DNA of 13,096 nt from Anaerolineaceae bacterium (lineage in GTDB: Bacteria > Chloroflexota > Anaerolineae > Anaerolineales > Anaerolineaceae). The stretch lies in contig WOZC01000040.1 of the NCBI GenBank assembly GCA_011620465.1, positions 4,106 through 17,201 of the forward strand, given 5' to 3'. The position numbers and the translations under genes are program-made. This document shows, piece after piece, positions 1 to 8,173 of this stretch; position 1 is the first letter of the stretch; every line of letters begins with the position of its first letter. The notes beneath the pieces are model-generated. The model was not told the DNA's origin. It searched no databases and saw only the letters and a program-made list of their open reading frames with translations.

Positions 1-3000
1 TTTTCAACGCTTGGCTTATCGCATGTGTTGCCAATTCATGGTCATTTCTCGCAAGGTGCGATTCGGCAATTGATACGTAGTATTCCGGGTTTTCTGATTC
101 CAGTTGAGCAGCTTTCTGCCAGCACTGGATAGCAATTTGATGTTCGCCCAGCCGCTGGTTAATGCGGGCAAGAGAGTCGAGCACTTCGGGGTTTTCCGGG
201 AGGAGGTCCGAAGCTTTTCCAAAGTAATCCTTGGCGGCGTGGTAGTCTTTTTCCAGCAGTTTTATATCACCCAACAGCTGCCAATAATGAGCAGTTTTGG
301 GGGAGATACGCAGAGCGTCTTCCAAATGAGCTGCTGCTTTGGTGTAATCCCCGGAATCCTGGTACATCGTCGCGGCGAAGGTATGCCATTCCGGTTCATC
401 TGACCAAATCTGCAGGGCTTTTTCCATGGTTTCAGCGGAAGCTTCCGGTTGGTTTCGGGTGGCAAAGGCTTCAATTGAAAGAAGAATCGGGTCTTGCGGT
501 GCTTTTTCAAGCAATTCCCGGGCGATGGCGGCGCTGTAGGTCGGATCGAGGTGCAAATTCAGAATGGCGTTTTGGGTCAAAACCTGTGGATCGTCTTCAT
601 ATGCAGTCATGATCGCATCGATCCGTTCAGGATTAACCAAAACCGAGAGAACCTGTGCTGCCTGGCGACCGGTGTTGATCAATTGGCTCATTTTGTTCTC
701 ATCATCCCAATGACCGCCGAATACAGCCTGACCGATCTTCAGCTCGGACATCAATTGTGAGGGTTGTAAGAAGCGACCGGCAACCACGATTTGATCTTCC
801 AATAACGCTGATTGGTTTTGTCCTGTGAACAATTCAGGCGTATGGCGCGTGATATTCAGGAGCATGGCATTGTTATGCTGGCGGTAATTGTCGCTCAGGT
901 AAGCAGCCAGAAGTTGATTGGCGATCGGATTGATATGCACAATCGTGAGAGCATTGGCAAAGCATTGGTTGGCAGTTTGCCAATCGAAAGCCTCCCAGGC
1001 AGCTATTCCGCATGCAAGACAAGCCCAGATCCAATCGAAGTGTCGGGCGATGTTGAAGGCGGTTTCTTCCTGGTGAATCGCTTCTGCTTCTATTGTGATC
1101 CGAGCCTGATTGAGGTGGTCGGCTGCGTTTTGCGTCTCACCCGATTGTTGGGCGAGCAACGCCCGTACTGCCAGGGTGAAAGCCGTATCAGTCTGATCCG
1201 CCAGGAAGTGCTCCCAAAGCATGGCAATCTTAGGATAATCATGCTGGATCATTGCATCGAGGCAAAGCATTTGGACCAGAGGATAGGTGTTCGTTTTATC
1301 CTGGGATTGCGAGGTGAGATAATCGAGAATTCCCTCGAGTTTCAGGTTGTTACGTAAAGCCAAGGCAAGTGCTGCCTGGAGGACGATAAGTTCGTAACTG
1401 GAAGGATCGTTCTTTTGAGCGAAATCCGCATGCTTTTGAGCCGCATTGAGATCGCCTGTCACTCTTTCCAGCTGGATCGTCCGCAGATAAAGCCCGGTCA
1501 CCGTATAAGCTGGGAAATCGCCGGGAGTTTCCATCTGAGCCTGGTCTAGCAGGCATTCGTTTTCTCCGCTGAATTCCAGTCCTTGTACCAGGGTGTTGAT
1601 TGTCTCCAAAGCAGGTAGAAACTGGCGGTTCGCGGTTAAAACGTCGCTTAGCAGCACCGGGTAGCAGGGATGATTGCCTAACGAAGCAGCCAACTCCTGG
1701 GTTAATTGAAGTGCCGCAGCACCATCCCCGAGCCGCAAAATGGAATAAACCAGGTCGCGGGTTTCCTGAAAGTCTGGAGAAGGGTTACCAGAGATCGCCC
1801 TCTGGATGATCGCAGAAGCTTCTTCTGTCTGGTCGAGGTGCAGGTAGAGATTGGCAACGTCCACATACTCTTCCGTTGTGATTCCTTCGAGTGCAAGCAT
1901 TCGGTTGAGTGTGTTCTTGGTCTCATCCAGATCATTCAAGCGGGCATAGGTGCGAGCGAGGGTGAGATAGAGTGTTTTATCTTCAGGACGAAGATGAAGG
2001 GCATCTTTCAAAACCTGGATGGTTTCCTTCTCGTTGTCCTGGCTGCTCATAAACTCGCTGAACCAGAGCACGTTATCCAGGTCAGTTGGGGCAATTTGCA
2101 GGCTGGCGCGGGCGGAATTGAAGGCCTCATTATTCAAACCTGCATTCAGGTAAGCATTGGTTAGCACATGTCGGGTTTCAAGGTCATCAGGATTCACCTG
2201 CATCGCTTCTTGTAAGGATGCCAGGCTGATGTCATGTAAGCCCAAATTCAGTGCTGTTTTCCCAATTTGCAATTGCAGGTGGTGGTAAGCGCGAGGTGAC
2301 TTGGATTGAGGGTTGTCAAGCAGTTTAAGATAGCTTTCGTAAGCTGATTCATCATTGCCAATCGCTGCATTCAAATCTGTTGCCAGCATTGCCAGATCAA
2401 AGTCCTGCTTCAACTTGTCGCGATTGTTCAACAAGGCTTCCAGCAAGCCTTCCAATTCTTTCTGGTTGACTTCCGGGCGCTGCTTGTTCAACTCCAGGAG
2501 GCAGGTTGCATAAGCGAGCAACGTGTCTTCGCGATGAAGGGAATTCCAAGCAAACTGCAGCAACTGCCTGGCGCCTACAGCATCATCCAACGCCAGGTAG
2601 GTTTGCCCCAAAACCAGGGCTAATTCCGGGTCGCTGGCGAAATCGTCTTCCAACAATTCAAGGATATCCCAGGCTTCGTTGGTGTAGCCTTGTTTCAACA
2701 AAGCACCTGCCAACAGTTTGCGCACTTCAAGGTTCTCCTGGTTAAGCGCAAAAGCTTGTTTCAGAACGGCAATGGCATCCGTTGTCTGTTCATTATCCAG
2801 GTAAAGCTTCCCAAGAGCGCTCAAAATTTGAGGATCGCCAGGAAAAGCAGCCTTGGCTTTTCTAAGAGCCTGGGTGGCGTTTTCATTCTCACCCAGTTCT
2901 GTCCAGATCTTCGCCAGCGAGAGCCAGCTGGCCGGCTTTTCAGGAGCGACTTCAGAGGTTTGTTCCAATAGTACGACTGCCCGATCTTTCTGCCCCGAAT

Positions 3001-4606
3001 TGATTAATGCCTCGCAGAGAATCACCAGAGCCTCACCGTCCAACTGATCACGTGAGAGGAAATTTTCAGCGATCGGTATCGCAAGCTCGGCCTTGCTGGC
3101 TTTAATTGCAATCTCTGAAAAAGTCAGCAGGTCTTCGCGCAGGGGTTGAGCTGACTGGCTGATCAGTTCCTGATAGATTTCCAGAGCTTTGGACTCCTGC
3201 CTTGTCTGCAAATAGAGCCTGGCTAACTCCTGCTTGTTGGTCCTGTTCTCGGGTTCAAAAAAGGAAAGCAAGGCGGAAGATTCAATAGCATTATCCAGGT
3301 TAGCGAGACGCTGATCGATCCTGGCTGCCAGCTTGATTGTTTTTAGGTCGTTGGGGTCATCCTGGAGGGCTTTACGGATAAATTCGCTCGCAGTCTTATA
3401 GCGTTTCTGGTCGAAAGCGTACTCAGCTGCCTTCAGATTGTCACTATGGAAATCAAAGCGGGAGGACTGAGTCGGTAATGTTTTCCGCTGGATGGCGCCA
3501 TCCAGAGCTGCATGGACTGTTTCGGATCGCTCGCGCAATTGTGGATATCTCAGTGCGAAAAGGGCGTTAGTATTCTCGTCCTCACCCTGGTTAAGGAGAT
3601 CGAATGCGAAATCGACCTCGTCCTGGCTGACTAAAAACTCAGCATACTGGTTGCGATAGTCGCTATTGTCAGGTTCAAACTGTAAAACCTGCTCCCAGGT
3701 TTTGCGGGCTTCTTCAGGTTCTGTGCGCTCAAGTTCCAAAGCCATTTTGTGCAAAATGGCTGCCTGGTTCTTGTTGATTGCCTTGAAGGCAAGCGCAAGC
3801 GATTGTCTCGCTTTATCCGATTGACCGGCATATTGATACATGGCAGCCAGATTCTGATAAGTTTCGACAGGACTGTCTTTGGTCTCGGAATTATTTTGTA
3901 TCAACAGGTTGTTTGCCAGTAACTCGATAAAGGATTCAGAGACCACACCTTGCAATTGGCTCAGAACCTGGACCTGCAGGTAGAGACGGGCGTTCTCAAG
4001 GAATTTTGCTACAAAGTCGAACTGTTCGTTTTCAGCCAGAGGCAGAGTTTTGAGGAGGGAAACTATGCATTTTGCCAACTCGATCGTATGGGTTTCATCG
4101 GTAGCCGCCGCTAACTCTTCCAATGCCTCTTCAAAATCAGGGCAAATCATGGACAGAACAGTTAGGCTGGTCGACCAGGCAAGCAGCCCGGTTTTGCCCT
4201 CGGTCATGAACCCGCTTATACCTTTCCAGCTGGAATTCTTGATGCGAAACTCCCGCAACGAAAGGGCGAGCAAGGTGGCATCCTTCAGTGTGGCTGGCTC
4301 CAGACCTGTCATTCGAACTGTGTCGAGCGTTTTCGCTGCTTTTTCAAGCAATTCTGCAGGAACAGGAGTAAAGAGATCACTCAGGTCTTTGTCGTTCAGG
4401 GTTTCGTCCAACAGGAATAACGAAATCGTAGCAGGGTGCCATTTTTCAGGATCATTGCCAGCGAAGTCGAACCAGTGGGCTGGGAGTCCGTGGATGTCCA
4501 GCTCTCTCCATAAAAGAGAATTTTCGCGATACGCCGCGATCAGTTTCCGGCTGTCCTTTTGGTTAAAACGTGAAATGAGCTCTTTAAGCAGCCAATCTAT
4601 CGCCAT
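1..4606 (-). CDS. Giant TPR-repeat protein, partial (C-terminus beyond window)
   Basis: One uninterrupted minus-strand reading frame runs from the start codon to the left edge, giving 1,535 codons without a stop, so the protein is truncated only by the window. The first ~240 residues are helical and not clearly repetitive. After that, degenerate TPR units recur, for example around residues 245-320, 383-430, 557-640, 772-847, 859-935 and 1420-1535. They show the usual A/G/Y/A pattern and N/D-P turns such as NPDDLE, RPEDKT and LPENPE. I see no signal peptide, lipobox, membrane segment or catalytic motif, so it is probably a cytoplasmic scaffold. Two ATGs are adjacent at 4609 and 4606; I chose 4606 because GAAAGGA (4619-4613) is then 6 nt away. 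It begins 24 nt after the small membrane protein and probably shares its transcript and its sigma-54 promoter. Function is unknown. Confidence 0.9.
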   Translation of the reverse strand, partial: MAIDWLLKELISRFNQKDSRKLIAAYRENSLLWRELDIHGLPAHWFDFAGNDPEKWHPATISLFLLDETLNDKDLSDLFTPVPAELLEKAAKTLDTVRMTGLEPATLKDATLLALSLREFRIKNSSWKGISGFMTEGKTGLLAWSTSLTVLSMICPDFEEALEELAAATDETHTIELAKCIVSLLKTLPLAENEQFDFVAKFLENARLYLQVQVLSQLQGVVSESFIELLANNLLIQNNSETKDSPVETYQNLAAMYQYAGQSDKARQSLALAFKAINKNQAAILHKMALELERTEPEEARKTWEQVLQFEPDNSDYRNQYAEFLVSQDEVDFAFDLLNQGEDENTNALFALRYPQLRERSETVHAALDGAIQRKTLPTQSSRFDFHSDNLKAAEYAFDQKRYKTASEFIRKALQDDPNDLKTIKLAARIDQRLANLDNAIESSALLSFFEPENRTNKQELARLYLQTRQESKALEIYQELISQSAQPLREDLLTFSEIAIKASKAELAIPIAENFLSRDQLDGEALVILCEALINSGQKDRAVVLLEQTSEVAPEKPASWLSLAKIWTELGENENATQALRKAKAAFPGDPQILSALGKLYLDNEQTTDAIAVLKQAFALNQENLEVRKLLAGALLKQGYTNEAWDILELLEDDFASDPELALVLGQTYLALDDAVGARQLLQFAWNSLHREDTLLAYATCLLELNKQRPEVNQKELEGLLEALLNNRDKLKQDFDLAMLATDLNAAIGNDESAYESYLKLLDNPQSKSPRAYHHLQLQIGKTALNLGLHDISLASLQEAMQVNPDDLETRHVLTNAYLNAGLNNEAFNSARASLQIAPTDLDNVLWFSEFMSSQDNEKETIQVLKDALHLRPEDKTLYLTLARTYARLNDLDETKNTLNRMLALEGITTEEYVDVANLYLHLDQTEEASAIIQRAISGNPSPDFQETRDLVYSILRLGDGAAALQLTQELAASLGNHPCYPVLLSDVLTANRQFLPALETINTLVQGLEFSGENECLLDQAQMETPGDFPAYTVTGLYLRTIQLERVTGDLNAAQKHADFAQKNDPSSYELIVLQAALALALRNNLKLEGILDYLTSQSQDKTNTYPLVQMLCLDAMIQHDYPKIAMLWEHFLADQTDTAFTLAVRALLAQQSGETQNAADHLNQARITIEAEAIHQEETAFNIARHFDWIWACLACGIAAWEAFDWQTANQCFANALTIVHINPIANQLLAAYLSDNYRQHNNAMLLNITRHTPELFTGQNQSALLEDQIVVAGRFLQPSQLMSELKIGQAVFGGHWDDENKMSQLINTGRQAAQVLSVLVNPERIDAIMTAYEDDPQVLTQNAILNLHLDPTYSAAIARELLEKAPQDPILLSIEAFATRNQPEASAETMEKALQIWSDEPEWHTFAATMYQDSGDYTKAAAHLEDALRISPKTAHYWQLLGDIKLLEKDYHAAKDYFGKASDLLPENPEVLDSLARINQRLGEHQIAIQCWQKAAQLESENPEYYVSIAESHLARNDHELATHAISQALK

Positions 4607-4630
4607 CATGCATCCTTTCGCCCGTTTGAA

Positions 4631-4963
4631 CTAAGGCATTGTTCCGGTAAAGGGTTTAACGAAATAGTACGCTCCAGCAAATAAGAGGATGCTGAGAAAT
4701 ACGAGGAATATTCCAATACCAGTATTGGATTTTGCCAGATCATTTAGCGAACCGATCAGCAATGAGGCGTTCCCAACCAAACCGGAGACACCATCGGTAA
4801 TGCCTTTATCTGCCAGTTTGGTAGTCGCATCGGCAATTGTCTGGATATTGCGGTTCATGGCTTGTTTTGCCAGGATGAAAATACTCAAGACCAAGCAAAC
4901 AATACCAAGTGCAAATAACACAATTGATACGCTTAAAACAATTTGATTTCCGCTATCAAACAT
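4631..4963 (-). CDS. Small protein with two predicted membrane segments
   Basis: This is a 110-residue protein that I do not recognise. Two strongly hydrophobic stretches (about residues 8-31 and 82-102) flank a ~50-residue loop. The loop starts with basic residues (KQAMNR) and contains a mildly amphipathic Gly/Leu/Ser-rich part around 57-77. By the positive-inside rule the loop would be cytoplasmic with both termini outside, though the charge bias is small. The start is well supported by GGAGG at 4974-4970, 6 nt before the ATG. It is the first gene after a sigma-54-type promoter and lies 24 nt before the giant TPR gene, so the pair is likely co-expressed. Its loop could recruit the TPR protein to the membrane, but that is inference from gene order only. 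Confidence 0.8.
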   Translation of the reverse strand: MFDSGNQIVLSVSIVLFALGIVCLVLSIFILAKQAMNRNIQTIADATTKLADKGITDGVSGLVGNASLLIGSLNDLAKSNTGIGIFLVFLSILLFAGAYYFVKPFTGTMP

Positions 4964-4967
4964 AAAA

Positions 4968-4996
4968 AACCTCCAAACAGATTCCTATTGGAGGTT
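4968..4996 (-). promoter_or_regulatory. Hairpin covering the Shine-Dalgarno of the small membrane protein
   Basis: In the minus-strand RNA, AACCTCCAA (4996-4988) is the exact complement of TTGGAGGTT (4976-4968), giving a 9-bp stem with an 11-nt loop. The right arm contains GGAGG, the ribosome binding site of the gene starting at 4963. Four more U residues follow the stem directly before the ATG. The structure could hide the ribosome binding site or act as a weak terminator in transcripts arriving from the upstream regulator gene. The left arm lies at or before the predicted sigma-54 start site (~4990), so transcripts from that promoter would lack it. The pairing is seen directly; the regulatory role is inferred. 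Confidence 0.6.
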
Positions 4997-5001
4997 AAGA
5001 T

Positions 5002-5016
5002 GCAACTCCTATGCCA
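5002..5016 (-). promoter_or_regulatory. Sigma-54 (-24/-12) promoter for the membrane protein/TPR genes
   Basis: The minus strand reads TGGCATAGGAGTTGC from 5016 to 5002, preceded by C and followed by A. This matches the known sigma-54 consensus YTGGCACR-N4-TTGCW at every strongly conserved position, with GG at 5015-5014, GC at 5003-5002 and exactly 10 nt between them. The only departure is T for C in the sixth base of the -24 element. Counting C5002 as -12 places the start at about 4990-4989, some 26 nt before the ATG at 4963, with the ribosome binding site downstream. It overlaps the end of the response-regulator gene (stop codon 5011-5009). Its position beside rpoN and a sigma-54 activator strengthens the call. 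Confidence 0.75.
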
Positions 5017-6211
5017 GAGGTAAGGGCTGCTGCCCTGTTTTTGGAGCTGGAGTGGAAATATCGAGGGGAAGGTGACCGAGGTCTATCGAGGCTTCATCGC
5101 ACAGTAAAACGGCTCTCTCAAGCGCGTTGCGCAGTTCACGGATGTTGCCTGGCCAGCTGTAGGAAACCAAGGCTTCCAATGCTTTAGGCGTAACATCGAG
5201 GATGTTTTTACCCATTCTCATGTTGAATTGCTGCAGGAAGTAACCAACCAGGTCGGGTATGTCCACTTTTCTTTCAGCTAATGGGGGCAGGTCAAGATCA
5301 ACTACTTTGAGGCGGTAATAGAGGTCCTCGCGGAATTCATGTTTTGCGATCATTTCGTGCAAATTGCGGTTCGAAGCTGCCACTACTTGGACGTCAACAT
5401 TGATTAAAGCGGTGCCTCCGACTCTGCGGAAGGATCGTTCTTCCAGTGCTCGCAGGAACTTTGCTTGCAGATCAATTGGCATGGAAGAAATTTCATCGAG
5501 AAAGAGCACGCCTTCGTCAGCAATCTCCATCAAACCATTGCGCCGATGGGTCGCACCTGTGAAAGAGCCGGCTTCGTGACCGAAAAGTTCCGATTCGAAC
5601 ATGGTCGACTGAATAGCTGGGCAGTTGACATCAATGAAGGGTTTATCCGCCCTGGGTCCGCTTTCGTGAATATAACGGGCGAGAACTTCTTTGCCTGTAC
5701 CGGTCGGACCGGTGATAAGCGAAGAAACGGAGGCTTCTGCCGCACGGTGAGCCAATTCGATGATCGCATTCATTTTTGGAGTCTTGCCGACGATGAATTT
5801 ATCAAGGCTGGCTTTGCCCCTGAGGTGGTTCAATTCCCGGCGCATCGCGACCATTTCTGCTGCACGCTTGACCGATTTTTCCAACTCAAGCAAATCCAGC
5901 GGTTTTTCCATAAAATCCTGGGCACCGTTTTTCATTGCTTCGACCGCCATGCTCACTTCACCATGAGCGGTCACAATGATCACCTGGGGTCTGCGAGGCA
6001 GCCGGGCAGTCTCACTCAGCAAATGCGGTCCATAACCATCGGGCAGACGCACATCCAGGATGATGATATCTGTGCCATCCTGACTGAGAACTTCCCGGGC
6101 TTCCGCCAGGGTCCCTGCTTCTTGTACTTCAAAGCCCTTGGTTCTGAGAAACTCGGATACAACCATGCGGGCGGTTTCTTCATCGTCAACAACTAATATG
6201 GATGCAGCCAT
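5009..6211 (-). CDS. NtrC-family sigma-54 response regulator lacking the DNA-binding domain
   Basis: This 400-residue protein is a two-component sigma-54 activator. The receiver domain (about 4-119) has the acidic pair D9/D10, phosphoacceptor D53, T81 and K103. The AAA+ domain (about 138-370) has Walker A GPTGTGKE (168-175), a GSFTGA sigma-54 contact loop (215-220, usually GAFTGA), Walker B LFLDE (236-240), the arginine-rich EERSFRRVGG segment and the sensor II motif WPGNIREL (353-360). The protein stops about 30 residues after the AAA+ module with a Pro-rich tail. The C-terminal Fis-type helix-turn-helix that NtrC proteins normally carry is absent, and the 45 nt to the next gene leave no room for it. 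It should hydrolyse ATP to remodel sigma-54 holoenzyme, probably acting from solution as described for FlgR of Helicobacter. The start follows a strong AAGGGAGAG, 12 nt after the kinase gene. Confidence 0.93.
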   Translation of the reverse strand: MAASILVVDDEETARMVVSEFLRTKGFEVQEAGTLAEAREVLSQDGTDIIILDVRLPDGYGPHLLSETARLPRRPQVIIVTAHGEVSMAVEAMKNGAQDFMEKPLDLLELEKSVKRAAEMVAMRRELNHLRGKASLDKFIVGKTPKMNAIIELAHRAAEASVSSLITGPTGTGKEVLARYIHESGPRADKPFIDVNCPAIQSTMFESELFGHEAGSFTGATHRRNGLMEIADEGVLFLDEISSMPIDLQAKFLRALEERSFRRVGGTALINVDVQVVAASNRNLHEMIAKHEFREDLYYRLKVVDLDLPPLAERKVDIPDLVGYFLQQFNMRMGKNILDVTPKALEALVSYSWPGNIRELRNALERAVLLCDEASIDLGHLPLDISTPAPKTGQQPLPLA

Positions 6212-6223
6212 TACTCTCCCTTC

Positions 6224-8161
6224 TTATGCCCTTGGCAGCAATACGTGAAATACGCTGCCTCCAGGAACACTGTCAACATAAATACTTCCTTCATGAGCGG
6301 TGACAATTCGCTTGGTGATTGCCAATCCGAGCCCTGTCCCACTTGACTTGGTGGTGAGGAAGGGCTCAAAAATGTGCTCGACTACGTCGTCCGGAATACC
6401 CGGACCAGTATCCGCAATAATTATCTCACACTGTGTAGGAATAATCTGGGGTGAAGCTGGAACCAACTTGATATTCAAACTACCGCCGCGTTCCTCCATG
6501 GCTTCTATTGCATTGCTGATCAGGTTTACAAACACTTGCTCAATCGCGCGCGGGTCTGCCTTAACCAGGAGCTTTTCTGGTTGAGCGAAAAAATTGTAGG
6601 AGATGTTCAATTTTTTCATACGCGGATCCCATTTGTCAAGAATGGCTGGGATCAGTTCGGCAAGATCCACCGGTTGAATCTGGTATTCAACAGGTTTTGA
6701 AAAGGTGAGCGTCGATTTGACCAGGTGGGTCAGGCGGTTGCAATCGTTCTGCAGCCGCTCTACAAGCCCGGCATATGGCGCATCAGGGGACATCTTCATT
6801 CCAATCAGCTGCAGACCAGTAGAAATGCTGTTGATCGGGTTCTTCACTTCGTGAGCAAAGATTGCGGTTACTTCGCCAAGGAAAGCGCGCTGTTCCAATA
6901 CTTGGGAATGAGCACGGATCTTCTCGCTCTGGCTCAAATCCCGCAGGATCAGAACGATACTGCGCACCACTCCCTCTTCCTTGACAGGCAAACACAATAT
7001 CTGAGCTGGAAAACTGGCACCCAGGCGGGTGTTCAGGTTAAGATTATGACCAACCAGCGTGGGATTGCCTTGCTGAGCGTTCTTATACAGGGCGGAGAGG
7101 GTTTCATTGCCGATCAGGACCATTTCTGCCCGTTGCTGGAAAACTTCTTTGCTGGCGTAACCCAACATGGATTCTGCCGCTGGGTTAAGCTCTGTGATAC
7201 GCAGGTCGGGGCTCAACACGATCACGCCTTCTTCCAGGTTATCAGTAACAGTCTGCTGAATTCGCGCAAGTTTACGGATATTGCGCATAGTGGATCCGGC
7301 TTTTTCCAGGGTTGAGAGGTGTTTGAGCGCGGAGCTGGTATGGATGCCAAGCAGGTTCAGGTAGCGCAGAGTCTCATTATCCGGGACAAGACCAAAACCA
7401 CCCGCCAAAATCAGTGCCTGCATTTTGTCATTGACGGTTAGCGGTATGCTAAAAAGGTAACTTGCTTCGATCTCCTGGCTTAGCTCTTCGAAGGAAGAAA
7501 GGGTAGGTTTGCCTTCCCGCCACAAAACGGTCGATTCCAATCTTGCCGATTCACTCAATTTAGTTTCCTCAGGGAAGTATTGAGCGATCTCCGAATTATG
7601 CTCCTGGACAAGCTTGAGGATTTCACCGTTGCGTCGATAGACCAGGATGAAATCTGGCTTGCTGGTTTTCGCAATGATCATCACAGCCGTCTGGTAAAGA
7701 GTGGCAACAGTTGGCTGTTCTGCCAGTTCAGTCAGCAATCTGAGATTGTCATACCGATATTCCTGGTCCAAAAGGTCTTGTCTGAACAAGTTTTCCGGCT
7801 GGATAGCAGAAAAAACGAGCACAACGACCTGATTGGTAGGACTGAGCGAGTGAATTTTCAAGAGCACCGGCAAGAGCTCTCCGCTCGATAGTTGAAGGGA
7901 GATCTGCCTTGCCTCGTCCGGGTTGGGATTTGTATCAGGTTCTTCCGGGATCAGAGCCGAGAGCCCCAGATTTTGCAGGTCGGATCTGGAATAACCACTA
8001 AGATCCAGAAAGGGCTGGTTTGAAAGCACAAGATGGTCTTTGGTGCGCAGGTAAACCACGGCAGGCTCTGGGATCAAGTCCAGTAAGGCTGAGTTGCTTA
8101 AGATACGCAGATCACCTGCGAGGTTGGCGTCGTTAGAACTGCCCTGGATGGATCGGTCCAC
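6224..8161 (-). CDS. Soluble PAS-GAF-PAS sensor histidine kinase (NtrB-like)
   Basis: This 645-residue kinase has, in order, a PAS domain (about 24-120), a GAF-like region (about 137-283), a second PAS domain (about 300-410, with ELNPAAESMLGY), a HisKA dimerisation domain (about 423-487) and a HATPase_c domain (about 530-645). Phospho-accepting H437 lies in FAHEVKNPINS. The N box is FVNLISNAIEAM, the G1 box DTGPGIP (584-590), the F region FEPFLTTK, and the G2 box GTGLGLA (608-614). No membrane segment or signal peptide is visible, so it should sense a cytoplasmic cue. Its obvious partner is the response regulator that begins 12 nt downstream. Translation starts at GTG (8161-8159), because no ATG fits; a weak AGCAGG lies 7 nt upstream. 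It is preceded by rpoN at a 12-nt spacing, indicating one operon. Confidence 0.93.
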   Translation of the reverse strand: MDRSIQGSSNDANLAGDLRILSNSALLDLIPEPAVVYLRTKDHLVLSNQPFLDLSGYSRSDLQNLGLSALIPEEPDTNPNPDEARQISLQLSSGELLPVLLKIHSLSPTNQVVVLVFSAIQPENLFRQDLLDQEYRYDNLRLLTELAEQPTVATLYQTAVMIIAKTSKPDFILVYRRNGEILKLVQEHNSEIAQYFPEETKLSESARLESTVLWREGKPTLSSFEELSQEIEASYLFSIPLTVNDKMQALILAGGFGLVPDNETLRYLNLLGIHTSSALKHLSTLEKAGSTMRNIRKLARIQQTVTDNLEEGVIVLSPDLRITELNPAAESMLGYASKEVFQQRAEMVLIGNETLSALYKNAQQGNPTLVGHNLNLNTRLGASFPAQILCLPVKEEGVVRSIVLILRDLSQSEKIRAHSQVLEQRAFLGEVTAIFAHEVKNPINSISTGLQLIGMKMSPDAPYAGLVERLQNDCNRLTHLVKSTLTFSKPVEYQIQPVDLAELIPAILDKWDPRMKKLNISYNFFAQPEKLLVKADPRAIEQVFVNLISNAIEAMEERGGSLNIKLVPASPQIIPTQCEIIIADTGPGIPDDVVEHIFEPFLTTKSSGTGLGLAITKRIVTAHEGSIYVDSVPGGSVFHVLLPRA

Positions 8162-8173
8162 TGATCAGCCTGC

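Noticed and set aside
953..984. Inverted repeat ATTGGCAAA/TTTGCCAAT inside the TPR gene
   Set aside because: The 9-bp arms encode parts of ordinary TPR helices (an FAN triplet and a WQTAN stretch) on a frame that is otherwise intact. No regulatory context is visible.
3740..3761. Strong hairpin AGCCATTTT-gtgc-AAAATGGCT inside the TPR gene
   Set aside because: A 9-bp stem with a 4-nt loop is striking, but it lies in the middle of a continuous coding frame (AAILHKMA) with no promoter, stop or gene boundary nearby. Chance in 4.6 kb of coding sequence is the simpler explanation.
1..4606. Possible frameshift or pseudogene in the long TPR region, because short alternative frames occur on the same strand
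   Set aside because: Reading the frame from 4606 to the edge gives TPR-like protein throughout with no stop, so the short same-strand frames (such as 1350-1556 and 1702-1935) are shadows.
5465..6196. A 243-codon open frame on the plus strand, antisense to the response regulator
   Set aside because: The opposite strand encodes a protein with a complete set of family motifs, and the antisense translation shows no recognisable domain. The same holds for the plus-strand frames at 812-1357, 4050-4634, 6725-7315 and 9083-9589.
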